Of a stretch of DNA of 54,259 nucleotides, positions 34,800 through 43,933 are shown one piece after another. This stretch comes from JACVCK01 sp041940385 (GTDB lineage Bacteria > Planctomycetota > Phycisphaerae > Phycisphaerales > UBA1924). Position 1 is the first letter of the stretch; each line of letters starts with the position of its first letter. The notes below the pieces were generated by a model. That model was not told the DNA's origin, searched no databases, and was given only the letters and a program-made list of their open reading frames with translations. The stretch covers positions 1 through 54,259 of the forward strand of contig JBGTSD010000010.1 of NCBI GenBank assembly GCA_041940385.1, in the 5' to 3' direction. The translations under genes were made by a program, and so were the position numbers.

Positions 34800-37463
34800 G
34801 TGAAGCACTCGACGAACCGCCGCAGCCGACGACTCCCGCTCGATCTCTCCGCCCCGGCGCTGTGCCTGGCGCTGATCGCGGGACTGCCGCTCGGCCTGCC
34901 CGCCGCCGCTCAGGACTCCCAGCCGCCCCAGGGCGAGGAGCAGCCCGGCGACCCGCGCGAGCCGGATCGAGCCGGCGAAGTCCCCCCGCCGGAGGACAGC
35001 CCGCTTCGCCGTGCCTGGAGCCAGTTCCGCGGCGCCGAGGACCCTCAGCCCGGCGAGGCGACACCGATCGAAGACGACACCCGCGCACAGCCCCGGCGTG
35101 TGGGCATTCAGGCCGAGCAGCCGCCCGCGACGACCGAGCAGCCGGTGGACCTCGAGCCCCCCGCGCCGGACGAGGTCTTCACGATCGACCTGGTCGGCGA
35201 GCCCGTGCAGCTCGGCTCGCTCATCGACCTCATCAGCAACCGCCTGCGGATCAACATCTTCTCCGACCCCGGCGTGATGGACCGGTCCGTGACCTTCAAC
35301 GGCCCGATGCGCATCGAGGCGCGCAACCTCCTCGACTTCCTCTCGCTCCTCGTCGAGCAGCAGGGCTTCGCGCTGACGCGCGAGCGCGAAGGCTGGTACG
35401 TCATCCGCCCCGCCGGTGAAGTCGCGTTCAACCTCGAAGACGGCGACCTCGCGACGACGCGCATCATCCCGACGCCGCTCCTGCGTCCCTCGGCGCTCAA
35501 GACCGCCATCGACGCCGCGCTCGCCTCGCGCGCCCAGGCCTCCAACGTCGCCAACCGCATCGCCTACATCGACGAGCTGGGCATCATCATCATCACCGAC
35601 ACACCGCGCGGCCTGCGCTCGGTCGAACAGGTCGTCAACGCCGTCGTCGCCGAGGCGATGGCGCAGAAGCACTTCCGCATCGAGATCAAGCACATCCACG
35701 CGGACCTCGCGCGCAGCAAGATCATCGAGCTCAACGGCGCCCAGAGCACGCGCACCACCCAGGGACAGACGCGCAACCCGAATCAACCGATCGCCCAGGG
35801 ACCCGTCGCGACGCCCTCGGGCGCGCTGACCAACCTCACCGAGCGGCTGATCCTCGACGACAACGCGCTCATCTTCCGCGGCACCGAGCAGGAGTACGCC
35901 GCGCTCAGGGCGCTCATCGAGGCCGTGGACACGCCCAGCAAGCTCATCGCCAAGCGCTACCCCGCCGGGCCCGCGTCGCCGGCGATCTGCTCCTACGGCG
36001 AGCGTCGCGGCCTCGGACCCGTCACCACCGGCCCCTCCACCAGCGGCGGGCAGCAGGGCTTCACCGGCGGCTCGTTCAATCAGCGCCAGTTCGCGGCGAA
36101 CCAGCAGCAGGGCAGTTCCACCGGCGCGGGCTTCGTTATCGAGGACAACCAGGAAGCGTTCGTCTACTTCGGCACCGAAGAGCAGCACGCGCAGGTCGCG
36201 GAGCTGGTGGAGGCCTTCGCCGATCAGGCGCGCCTCGCGCGCGTCGTCGTCGAGTTCTACCCGCTGCGCCACGCCGACGCGGAGGACGTCGCGGACCTCC
36301 TGAACTCCATCGTGCAGGACACCTCCCAGCAATTCGGCGAATCGCCGTTCCTGCCCTCCCCCACCGGCTCGCGCCGCAACAACCGCGTCCAGGAAGAAGC
36401 GCCGCCCGTCGCCAGCGAAGTGCCCTCGCTCGACAACACCTCCGGCGGCGACTCCGGCGAGCAGGGCGTGTCGCTGACACCGAGCGAGAATCTCTCGATC
36501 CAGCCGGACATCTCGCGCAACCAGGTCATCATCAAGGCGCCGATCCGCCAGCAGGCCGAGTTCGCCAACATCATCCAGCGGCTCGACGTCCGCCGGCCCC
36601 AGGTCTACATCGAGGCCAAGATCGTCTCCGTCACCACGACCGACCGATTCCGCTTCGGCGTGGACTGGGACGTCGCGATCGGCAGCACGCGGTTCTTCAC
36701 CAACTTCGGCCTCCTCTCGCTGCCGGTGCAGGCGCCCGGCGTCAACGACCCGACGCTCGTCGGGGTGATCGACAGCGGCGACGCCGAGGTCGTCATCAAC
36801 GCCCTCGCCAGCGTCGGCGAGACGCGCATCCTCTCCTCGCCGCGCATCCTCGTGAAGGACAACGAAGAGGCCGAGATCCTCAGCACGCGCGAGGAGCCCT
36901 ACTCGTCCACGACGCAGAACGCCGGCACCGCGGTGACGGCGCAGGGCGGCGTCGCCGAGGCCGGCACGACCCTCACCGTCACGCCGCAGATCAGCGAAGG
37001 CGGACTGGTGAACCTCGAGTTCGCCATCGAACTCTCCGACTTCGACCTCGCGCAGCAGCAGACCGGCCTGCAGCCGCCCAAGCAGAAGGACGAGTACAAC
37101 AGCGTCGTCACACTGCCGTCGGACTCGACGCTCATCATCGGCGGCCTGACCTTCAACCGCGAGGCCGACTCCGTCGAGAAGATCCCGCTGCTCGGCGACC
37201 TGCCCATCATCGGCCAGGCGTTCCGCCAGCAGTCCAGCGTCAACGTGCAGACCACCGTCTTCGTCTTCATCCGCCCCGTCATCGTGCGCGACGAGGCCAT
37301 GACCGATCTGCGGCTGCTGACCGAAGGCCCGCGCAAGATCATCGGCCTCCCCGGCGATACGCCCGACCTCGAGCCCGAGCGCATCCCCATCCGCTCCGGC
37401 AGTCTCGGCTCGTCCTACGACCGGCCCGTCCGCGTGCGCACCCGCGCCAACGATCCCTCGTGA
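34800..37463 (+). CDS. gspD: Type II secretion secretin GspD
   Basis: An 887-residue outer-membrane secretin. GTG at 34800, with GAGGA upstream, precedes a signal peptide ending near LPAAAQ. A Pro/Glu/Gln-rich linker (40-125) is followed by N-domains (about 126-560) and the secretin core (about 598-835) with VYIEAKIVSV, ILSSPRILVKDNEEA and the hallmark IPLLGDLPIIGQAF. A Gly/Gln/Ser-rich insertion at about 405-440 and a Ser/Asn-rich linker at about 515-560 interrupt the N-domains. It forms the outer-membrane channel of the secretion machine. Its stop overlaps the gspE start (GTGA). First gene of an operon of about 12 kb. Confidence 0.94.
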   Translation: MKHSTNRRSRRLPLDLSAPALCLALIAGLPLGLPAAAQDSQPPQGEEQPGDPREPDRAGEVPPPEDSPLRRAWSQFRGAEDPQPGEATPIEDDTRAQPRRVGIQAEQPPATTEQPVDLEPPAPDEVFTIDLVGEPVQLGSLIDLISNRLRINIFSDPGVMDRSVTFNGPMRIEARNLLDFLSLLVEQQGFALTREREGWYVIRPAGEVAFNLEDGDLATTRIIPTPLLRPSALKTAIDAALASRAQASNVANRIAYIDELGIIIITDTPRGLRSVEQVVNAVVAEAMAQKHFRIEIKHIHADLARSKIIELNGAQSTRTTQGQTRNPNQPIAQGPVATPSGALTNLTERLILDDNALIFRGTEQEYAALRALIEAVDTPSKLIAKRYPAGPASPAICSYGERRGLGPVTTGPSTSGGQQGFTGGSFNQRQFAANQQQGSSTGAGFVIEDNQEAFVYFGTEEQHAQVAELVEAFADQARLARVVVEFYPLRHADAEDVADLLNSIVQDTSQQFGESPFLPSPTGSRRNNRVQEEAPPVASEVPSLDNTSGGDSGEQGVSLTPSENLSIQPDISRNQVIIKAPIRQQAEFANIIQRLDVRRPQVYIEAKIVSVTTTDRFRFGVDWDVAIGSTRFFTNFGLLSLPVQAPGVNDPTLVGVIDSGDAEVVINALASVGETRILSSPRILVKDNEEAEILSTREEPYSSTTQNAGTAVTAQGGVAEAGTTLTVTPQISEGGLVNLEFAIELSDFDLAQQQTGLQPPKQKDEYNSVVTLPSDSTLIIGGLTFNREADSVEKIPLLGDLPIIGQAFRQQSSVNVQTTVFVFIRPVIVRDEAMTDLRLLTEGPRKIIGLPGDTPDLEPERIPIRSGSLGSSYDRPVRVRTRANDPS

Positions 37464-39190
37464 CCGACCCACAGCCCAACAAGCCGACGACCAACGGTCC
37501 ACCCGCGCCCGCGCGCCCCGGCGCCCGCGCCGTGCCGACCTATTCCACCGACGCGATGCAGGTCGTCCGCGCCTTCGGCGCCGTCCCCGTGCGCGCCGAG
37601 AACATCGCCGAGTTCTCCAAGCTCCCCGGCGCCGACGAGGAGCCCTGGGACGTCCTGCTGACCTCGATGGGCGTCGAAGAGCACGCCGCGCTCGCGCGCC
37701 TCGCCGAGCGCTGCGCGCTCAAGTTCGAGCCCGAGCCCGTCGCGCACGTCTCCAGCGACAGCTTCTACGAGCGCGTCCCCGCGGGCCTCGCGCGTCGCCA
37801 CCAGGTCGCCGGGCTCAGCGTGGACGACGGCGTCATGACCGTCGCGTCCGCGCAGCCCATGCAGCCGGCGGTGTTTCAGTCGCTCGAACGCATGATCGGC
37901 ATGCCCCTGCGCGTCGTGCTCTCGCCGCGCGCTCAGGTCGGCAATCTCATCAACCGCGGCTACGAGCAGAAGCAGGACCTCGTCGCCGAGATCGTCGAGG
38001 ACATGCCCCTCGACGACCGGGCCATCCAGTCCGCCGCGGGCTCCGTTTCGCAGGCGACCGACCTGCTGCAGCTCGCGCGCCAGACGCCGGTCATCCGTCT
38101 CGTGAACATGATCCTGTTCGAAGCGCTCCGCCGTCGCGCGTCGGACATCCACATCCATCCGCTCGACGGCCGCCTCATCATCCGCTTCCGCATCGACGGC
38201 ATGCTGATCGACGCGTTCACGCCGCCGCCGAGCCTCGGCCCCGCGATCTCCTCGCGCCTCAAGGTCATGGCGGAATTGGACATCGCCAATCGGCACAGCC
38301 CGCAGGACGGCCAGACGACCGTGCGCATCGGCTCGCGCAAGATCGACATCCGCATGTCGTGCATCCCGACGATCTTCGGCGAGCGCATCGTGCTGCGACT
38401 GCTCGACCAGACGCAGACGCAGCTCACGCTCGACGCTGTCGGTATGACGGCGCGGATGCAGAAGGAGTTTCTCGATCTCGTCGAGCGCCCCAACGGCATG
38501 ATCCTCGTCACCGGCCCGACGGGGTCCGGCAAAACGACGAGTCTCTACGCCGCGCTCGCGCGCGTCGACCGCACCTCGCGCAACGTGATGACCATCGAGG
38601 ACCCGGTCGAGTACCACCTCGACAACATCTCGCAGATGCAGGTGAATCCCAAGCGCAATGTCACGTTCGCGACAGGCCTCCGCTCGCTCCTGCGTCAGGA
38701 CCCCGACGTCATCCTCGTCGGCGAGATCCGCGACACCGAGACGGCCAACCTCGCCATCCAGGCGTCGCTCACCGGCCACCTCGTGCTCGCCACGCTCCAT
38801 ACCAACGACGCGCCGAGCGCCATCTCCCGACTCGTCGACATCGGCCTCGAGAACTACCTCATCAACTCCTCGCTCCTCGCCGTGCTCGCGCAGCGCCTCC
38901 TCCGGCGCGTCTGCGCAACCTGCAAGGGCAAGGGCGTCGCCACGAACAACCGCGGCGTCGAAGGCCGCTGCGAGAAGTGCTTCGGCTCCGGCTACTACGG
39001 ACGTGTCGCCGTCTACGAACTCATGACCATGACCGACGAGCTGCGCAAGCTCATCGCCACCTCGGCGGACTCCATCGCCCTGCGCGAACTCGCCGTGGCC
39101 CAGGGCATGCGCTCCATGACCGACGACGGCCGAGACAAGGTCGCCGCAGGCCTCACCACCGAGGAAGAACTGCACCGCGTGCTGCATTGA
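37460..39190 (+). CDS. gspE: Type II secretion ATPase GspE
   Basis: A 576-residue AAA+ secretion ATPase on the cytoplasmic face. An N-terminal GspE-N-like domain (about 55-160) is followed by the ATPase core with Walker A GPTGSGKTT (about 352-360), the Asp box MTIEDPVEYHLDNISQMQV, Walker B DVILVGEIRD (about 415) and the His box. A zinc-binding four-cysteine loop, CATC and later CEKC, lies at about 488-507 and is typical of GspE and PilB. GTG at 37460 overlaps the gspD stop by four bases. It drives pseudopilus assembly. Confidence 0.96.
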   Translation: MTDPQPNKPTTNGPPAPARPGARAVPTYSTDAMQVVRAFGAVPVRAENIAEFSKLPGADEEPWDVLLTSMGVEEHAALARLAERCALKFEPEPVAHVSSDSFYERVPAGLARRHQVAGLSVDDGVMTVASAQPMQPAVFQSLERMIGMPLRVVLSPRAQVGNLINRGYEQKQDLVAEIVEDMPLDDRAIQSAAGSVSQATDLLQLARQTPVIRLVNMILFEALRRRASDIHIHPLDGRLIIRFRIDGMLIDAFTPPPSLGPAISSRLKVMAELDIANRHSPQDGQTTVRIGSRKIDIRMSCIPTIFGERIVLRLLDQTQTQLTLDAVGMTARMQKEFLDLVERPNGMILVTGPTGSGKTTSLYAALARVDRTSRNVMTIEDPVEYHLDNISQMQVNPKRNVTFATGLRSLLRQDPDVILVGEIRDTETANLAIQASLTGHLVLATLHTNDAPSAISRLVDIGLENYLINSSLLAVLAQRLLRRVCATCKGKGVATNNRGVEGRCEKCFGSGYYGRVAVYELMTMTDELRKLIATSADSIALRELAVAQGMRSMTDDGRDKVAAGLTTEEELHRVLH

Positions 39191-39227
39191 GAGAGGCCCG
39201 GAAAAGGCCGATGCGTAGGATCGACCG

Positions 39228-40433
39228 GTGAGCAGCGTCCCGCAAACCACGAGCCCCTTCTTCTTCGTCGCCGTCACCGCCGCCGGCGGCAAGAAGGTCG
39301 GCATGCGCTCCGCGCCCAGCGAGAGCGCGCTCCAGGACAGCCTGCGCCGCGACAAGCTCCTGCTCCTCCGCGCCTGGAAGGCGCCGCAGTGGGCCGCGCC
39401 CGCCAGCGCCACCAACCTGCCGCTCAAGGACCAAACCGCGCTCAACGAGCAGCTCTCCAGTCTCCTCAAGCGCGGCGTGCCGCTCGTCGAAGCGCTCGAA
39501 GTCGCCGCGTCCGTCGTCTCCGGTCCGGCGCGCGCCAAGGCGCTGCGCCTCCTCGAACTCGTCGCCTCCGGCGCGTCGTTCTCCAATGCCTGCCAGCAGC
39601 TCGGCGGCTTCGACGACGTCGCCATCGCCGTCTACCGCGCCGCCGAGCGCACCGGCGACCTCGGCGACGCCGCGGCCCGCCTCGCCTCCGCCGCGCGACG
39701 ACGGCTCCAGATCGGCCAGAAGGCCGTGACGCTGCTGATCTACCCCGCGGTCGTGCTGTGCATCAGCATCATCGTCTCCGCGGTGATGCTCATCCTCGTC
39801 GTGCCGCAGATCGGCCGCGCGCTCGAGGGCGCCGGCGTCGAGCTGCCCTGGTACTCCAAGATCATCATCGGCGCCGGCCAGTGGATGCGCGACAACGTCC
39901 TCATCGTCGGCGTCGCGGCCCTGATCTTCGCCGTCCTCGTCGTGATCGGGCGACGCGCCATCGTCGGCGCAGTGCTCACCGCCGGGCGGCGCATCCCCGC
40001 GATCGCGCGTCTCCAGGTCTCCGTCGAGGCCGCTCGCTTCTTCGCCATCATGGGCGCCATGACCCGCACCGGCGTGCCCGTCGCCGACGCGCTCGCGGTC
40101 TCCGGCGCAACGGTCTCCTCGCCGCGCCTGCGCCACCAGCTCGACACGCTCCAGCGCAAGCTCGTCGAGGGCGGGCTGTTCCGAAACCTGATCGAGGAAG
40201 TGGACGAGCTTCCCCTCGCAACGCGCCGGCTGCTCATCGCCGCCGAGCGCTCCGGCGATCTCGACGCCGCGTTCGACACCCTGGCCCAGGACCTGGCCGA
40301 CGAGGTCGATCGTCGCTCCGACCGCCTGCTGGCCGTGCTCGAACCCGTCCTGATCGTGCTGATGTTCTCGGTCATCGGCACGCTGCTCGTGGCCATCATG
40401 ATGCCCCTGCTGTCGATCAGCAGGAGCATCTAG
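39228..40433 (+). CDS. gspF: Type II secretion inner-membrane platform protein GspF
   Basis: A 401-residue polytopic protein with two T2SSF repeats. Each starts with a cytoplasmic helical bundle (LNEQLSSLLKRGVPLVEALE at about 74-93; FFAIMGAMTRTGVPVADALA at about 268-287), followed by membrane helices (LLIYPAVVLCISIIVSAVML; LLAVLEPVLIVLMFSVIGTL). GTG at 39228. It couples the ATPase to the pseudopilus. It ends 120 bases before gspG, the longest gap in the operon, which contains a strong stem-loop. Confidence 0.94.
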   Translation: MSSVPQTTSPFFFVAVTAAGGKKVGMRSAPSESALQDSLRRDKLLLLRAWKAPQWAAPASATNLPLKDQTALNEQLSSLLKRGVPLVEALEVAASVVSGPARAKALRLLELVASGASFSNACQQLGGFDDVAIAVYRAAERTGDLGDAAARLASAARRRLQIGQKAVTLLIYPAVVLCISIIVSAVMLILVVPQIGRALEGAGVELPWYSKIIIGAGQWMRDNVLIVGVAALIFAVLVVIGRRAIVGAVLTAGRRIPAIARLQVSVEAARFFAIMGAMTRTGVPVADALAVSGATVSSPRLRHQLDTLQRKLVEGGLFRNLIEEVDELPLATRRLLIAAERSGDLDAAFDTLAQDLADEVDRRSDRLLAVLEPVLIVLMFSVIGTLLVAIMMPLLSISRSI

Positions 40434-40444
40434 CGGGCCCTCCC

Positions 40445-40461
40445 GCCGGGGGAACCCCGGC
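40445..40461 (+). promoter_or_regulatory. Intra-operon GC stem-loop between gspF and gspG
   Basis: GCCGGGG (40445-40451) pairs perfectly with CCCCGGC (40455-40461) around GAA. There is no U-tract. It lies in the longest gap of the operon and could stabilise or process the mRNA upstream of the major pseudopilin gene. Confidence 0.5.
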
Positions 40462-40553
40462 CCGCCCGGGGCGTCGATTCATACCATGGAGCCGGCTCGT
40501 TTCTGCCGATGCATCCCCTGCAATCCCCTCCGATTCCGCACTCGAGGAACCGT

Positions 40554-40961
40554 ATGACCCCGACCCACGCTCAACGCCCGCTCCATCGCGCCCGACGCGC
40601 CTTCACCCTGCTCGAGATGATGCTCGTCCTGCTCATCATCGGGCTGCTGGCGACCGTCGCCGCGCTCAACCTCGTCGGCGGCGCCGAAGAGGCCCGGCGC
40701 AAGGCCACCGGCGCCACGATCAAGACGCTGGAGACCGCGCTCAAGCAGTACAACTTCGACACCGGCGCATACCCCACCACCGAGCAGGGCATCGCCGCGC
40801 TCGTCCCCAAGTACGTCGAGAAGATGCCGCTCGACGGCTGGAAGCGCCCGCTCTTCTACTACAGCCCGGGCACCCACGGCTACGACTACGAGATCATCTC
40901 CTACGGCGGCGACGCGCTCCCCGACACCGAGGACGACGTCCGCTCATGGGAACTGGAGTGA
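40554..40961 (+). CDS. gspG: Major pseudopilin GspG
   Basis: A 135-residue major pseudopilin. ATG at 40554 has GAGGAA seven bases upstream; ATG at 40509 is less likely. The prepilin motif is RRAFTLLEMMLVLLIIGLLA, with Glu at +5, but the residue before the cut is Ala instead of Gly. The C-terminal half has the GspG calcium-site pattern YPTTEQGIAALV, KYVEKMPLDGWKRPLFYYSPG and YEIISYGGDALPDTEDDVRSW. It is the main building block of the pseudopilus, and is followed after four bases by the next pseudopilin gene. Confidence 0.94.
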   Translation: MTPTHAQRPLHRARRAFTLLEMMLVLLIIGLLATVAALNLVGGAEEARRKATGATIKTLETALKQYNFDTGAYPTTEQGIAALVPKYVEKMPLDGWKRPLFYYSPGTHGYDYEIISYGGDALPDTEDDVRSWELE

Positions 40962-40965
40962 CCTG

Positions 40966-41601
40966 ATGCGAAGCGAACGAGGCATCTCGTTCCTCGAGGT
41001 CGTCTTTTCCGCGGCCTTGCTCTCGATCGTCGCCGCGACCGTCAGCACCGGCTTCTCCGTCATCGAGCGCCTGAGCCGCAACGGTGAGCGCAGTCTCGCC
41101 GCCTACGAGGTCGCGCACCGGCTCATCCTCCAGTACCTCGACAACCCCCTCCAGATGCCCGACGACTCCCTGCCCCTCCCGGCGGAAGTCACCGGTCGCG
41201 TCGAGAAGTTCTGGTACCTCAAGAACGAGTCCGAACTCACGCCCGAAGACACCGGCGAATCCAGCGCCACCGTCCGCGGCAGCATCAACACCAACCTGCT
41301 CTCCGCCGAGGAACGCATCCAGGCCGGATTGAGCATGGTCACCATCGAGATCTACGAGGACTTCAACGGCCGGCGCGGCCCGGCGCCCATCGCCACCCTC
41401 ACGCGCATCTACAACCCCTTCCACGGCTCCGACGACGACCCCGCGTCCTTCATGAGCCACCTCGAAGCCAAGTTCAAGGACAATCCGGAGATCCGCTCCC
41501 TCTTCCAGTCTCTCGCCGTCCAGATGCGCCAGGAAGAGGAGCGCAAGAAGCAGCAGAACGCGCCGCCGACGATCACCACGCAGGAGGCGCCCCAGCGCTG
41601 A
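40966..41601 (+). CDS. Minor pseudopilin, GspI/H-like
   Basis: A 211-residue prepilin-like protein. SERG followed by ISFLEVVFSAALLSIVAATV gives cleavage after Gly6 with Glu at +5. The rest is a globular domain with a charged, Gln-rich tail (EEERKKQQNAPP). The position between gspG and a gspJ-like gene makes GspI or GspH most likely. No separate gspH is evident, so one pseudopilin may do both jobs or one may be encoded elsewhere. Confidence 0.84.
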   Translation: MRSERGISFLEVVFSAALLSIVAATVSTGFSVIERLSRNGERSLAAYEVAHRLILQYLDNPLQMPDDSLPLPAEVTGRVEKFWYLKNESELTPEDTGESSATVRGSINTNLLSAEERIQAGLSMVTIEIYEDFNGRRGPAPIATLTRIYNPFHGSDDDPASFMSHLEAKFKDNPEIRSLFQSLAVQMRQEEERKKQQNAPPTITTQEAPQR

Positions 41602-41603
41602 TC

Positions 41604-42353
41604 ATGCGACGACCCGGATTCACCGCGCTCGAAGTGCTCATCGCCACCGCCGTCTCGGTGATCGTGATCGGCGGCGCCATGGCGCTCATGGGCTTCCTCG
41701 ACCGCATGTCACGCATCAACGAGCAGCGCTTCAACGACGTCGTCGAGCTCGGCGTCATGCACGAGACCATCCGCCGCGCCATGCAGACGCTCGTCGCCGA
41801 AACCCCCGCCGACACGCCCCTCGGCGGCGACCCGCCCCCCACCGAGGCCGACGAGGCCAAGGCCGCCATCGCCGAGCGCGAGGCCTCCGAGCGCGAGCGC
41901 GAATCCGAGGAAGAGCCCGTCGAAGTCAGCCGCCCGCGCTTCATCCTCTCGCCGCAGATCCCCGGCAGCGTCAACCCCGGCGACCCCCGCCGACTCGAGA
42001 TCGTCGTGCTCGAACAGCCTGCGCCGAGCGACACGGCGCTCAGCCCGACCGTGCGGGGCGTCTTCGAGCTCACGCCGCGCATCGACGGCCTCGCGTTCCA
42101 GTGGCGCTCCATCGACCCGCCCGGCCTGCCCGTCATCCTCGCGACGCGCATCCGCGAGCTGCGCTGGACCGCGCTCGCCAAGGAGTTCGTCGAGGACCGC
42201 TTCAAGTCCGGCAGCAGCGCGTGGCGCAGCGACATGGTCGCGCACACGCCCAAGGAGTTCCCCAAGGCGCTCCGGCTCGAACTCGTCACCATGGGCGGCT
42301 CGCGCGTGGACTGGCTTTTCGAGCCCGCCGTCACCACGGGGCCGGAGCCATGA
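41604..42353 (+). CDS. Minor pseudopilin, GspJ-like
   Basis: A 249-residue prepilin-like protein starting two bases after the previous stop. MRRPG precedes FTALEVLIATAVSVIVIGGA, with Glu at +5. An acidic Glu/Arg-rich insertion (about 80-110, AEREASERERESEEE) precedes beta-rich sequence with FELTPRIDGLAFQW, as in GspJ. It should sit at the pseudopilus tip with the I- and K-like proteins. It overlaps the K-like gene by four bases (ATGA). Confidence 0.85.
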   Translation: MRRPGFTALEVLIATAVSVIVIGGAMALMGFLDRMSRINEQRFNDVVELGVMHETIRRAMQTLVAETPADTPLGGDPPPTEADEAKAAIAEREASERERESEEEPVEVSRPRFILSPQIPGSVNPGDPRRLEIVVLEQPAPSDTALSPTVRGVFELTPRIDGLAFQWRSIDPPGLPVILATRIRELRWTALAKEFVEDRFKSGSSAWRSDMVAHTPKEFPKALRLELVTMGGSRVDWLFEPAVTTGPEP

Positions 42354-43198
42354 TTGGCGCACCGAAGACATCCCGGCCCGCCTTCGTCCTCCCGCTCGTG
42401 ATCCTGCTCGCGCTCATGGGCTCGCTCGTCGTCGCCGTGTGCCTCGAGCGCTACGGCGCCCAGCGCCTCCTCGTGCAGCGGCAGGTCGTCGAGTATCGCC
42501 GCCACCACCAGCTCCTCGGCGCCCAGGCCATCATCCGCGGCTGGCTCGGCCGCCAGCAGGGCGCCGGCCTCGGGCGACTCGCCGACACCACCGACGCCGC
42601 GCACCGCTTCGTCCTCCCCGAGGGCCTGCGCATCGCGCTCTGGCTCCGCGACGGGCAGGGCGCCGCGAAGATCGACCTCACCGGCGAGCCCGAGCCCAAG
42701 CGCACCTGGTTCGAACTCGTCCTCTACCGGCTCCCGACCAACGCCCCCGACCTCGTCCGGCGCATTGGCCCGGCGGAGATCAGCGTGAACTCGGCGCCGA
42801 AGCTCGTCCTCGCCGCGCTCCGCGACGACGGCGACGACCTCGCCGAATCGATCATCGCCGAGCGCGAAGACCAGCCCCTCGACCGCAACCGCTTCAAGCA
42901 GCTCCTCGAGCGGACCAACGCGAGCCAGGAGGAAATCTCCGAACTCTCCCGCCTGGTCACCTTTGAGCCGACGCTCTGGCGCATCATCGTCGAGGCCTCG
43001 GACGACGAGGAATCACGACTGTTCACGGCGCTGGTCGAGTATCACCAGAACAAAGCGTTGATCCACGAATGGCGTGAGCTGTCGAACCCGGCCGTCGCCC
43101 GCGAACTCCTCGGCGACGCCGCGACCCTCCTCCTCACGCCCGAGTCCCAGTCGGCGATCGCCGCTTCGGAGACGCCACAGGACGGCCGGAGCCGATAA
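42350..43198 (+). CDS. Minor pseudopilin, GspK-like
   Basis: A 282-residue protein whose N-terminus SRPA followed by FVLPLVILLALMGSLVVAV is prepilin-like but lacks Glu at +5, as is usual for GspK, the tip pseudopilin. The body is largely helical and contains a helix-hairpin-like stretch, ISVNSAPKLVLAALRDD, matching the NVNTA-type motif of GspK. Ala precedes the predicted cut, as in GspG of this operon. It overlaps the J-like gene by four bases. Confidence 0.84.
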   Translation: MIGAPKTSRPAFVLPLVILLALMGSLVVAVCLERYGAQRLLVQRQVVEYRRHHQLLGAQAIIRGWLGRQQGAGLGRLADTTDAAHRFVLPEGLRIALWLRDGQGAAKIDLTGEPEPKRTWFELVLYRLPTNAPDLVRRIGPAEISVNSAPKLVLAALRDDGDDLAESIIAEREDQPLDRNRFKQLLERTNASQEEISELSRLVTFEPTLWRIIVEASDDEESRLFTALVEYHQNKALIHEWRELSNPAVARELLGDAATLLLTPESQSAIAASETPQDGRSR

Positions 43199-43231
43199 AA
43201 CATCGTCTCCCGACCTTCTCCCATCCCCCAC

Positions 43232-43933
43232 ATGGCCCGACACCCGCTCCCCCAACACGCCGCACGCACCTACAGCCGCATCGCCATGGGCGTCGCGGCG
43301 GTGTGCTTCGTGGGGGCGGTGACGATGTTCATCCTCCCCCGTCCCCGCATCCAGGCCGCGTCCACCGACGCGACCGAGATCAAGGCCGCGCCGCCCCCCG
43401 AGCCGCCGAAGAACCCCGCCGAGGGCATCCGGACCGACTGGTCCTCCCTCGCCTCGACCGTGGACGCCGTGAACTCCCCGGAGATCGCGGTCTTCAAGGA
43501 AGAGCTCCGGCGCCGCCAGCAGGAGGCCATCGTCCAGGCCGCGACCGGCGAGACGGAAGAGAACCCGAAGACCTCCGGCGGCTTCGCGCCGCCGTGGCGA
43601 TTCCTCGGCCTCCTTGTTGAGCCCGGCGGCTTCGCCGCGCTCGTCGAGATCGACCAGAAGCAGCGCTTCATCCGCTCCGGCTTCTTGTCCGCCGACGGCT
43701 ACGAGGTCGTCAGCGTCGATCCCGACAAGCTCGTCGTGAAGAAGGGCCGCAGCGAATTCACGATCCGTCGCGAAGAGTCCTCGCGAGGCCGCGCGCTCGC
43801 CACCGGCGCCGTGTTCCCGTCCTCTCCCCAGCAGCCGCCGATCAATCGCTCGCAGTTCGACCCGACGATGTCCGACGAGACCGCCGACATCGCGGAGATG
43901 CGCCGCCGTCGCGCCGCGGGGAACCAGCCGTGA
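43232..43933 (+). CDS. GspC/PilP-like inner-membrane protein of the secretion operon
   Basis: A 233-residue bitopic protein. A membrane segment lies at about 17-35 (IAMGVAAVCFVGAVTMFIL). A Pro/Glu-rich periplasmic linker leads to a small beta domain (about 120-180): WRFLGLLVEPGGFAALVEI, then FIRSGFLSADGYEVVSVDPDKLVVKKG. That spacing resembles the homology region of GspC or PilP that contacts the secretin N0 domain. The call rests on topology and operon position more than on strong motifs. It overlaps the L-like gene by four bases (GTGA). Confidence 0.7.
   Translation: MARHPLPQHAARTYSRIAMGVAAVCFVGAVTMFILPRPRIQAASTDATEIKAAPPPEPPKNPAEGIRTDWSSLASTVDAVNSPEIAVFKEELRRRQQEAIVQAATGETEENPKTSGGFAPPWRFLGLLVEPGGFAALVEIDQKQRFIRSGFLSADGYEVVSVDPDKLVVKKGRSEFTIRREESSRGRALATGAVFPSSPQQPPINRSQFDPTMSDETADIAEMRRRRAAGNQP

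Noticed and set aside
34641..37502. A 953-codon open frame on the minus strand opposite gspD
   Set aside because: The product is rich in Arg, Ala, Gly and Asp-Glu-Val runs with no recognisable domain; the plus strand encodes a clear secretin.
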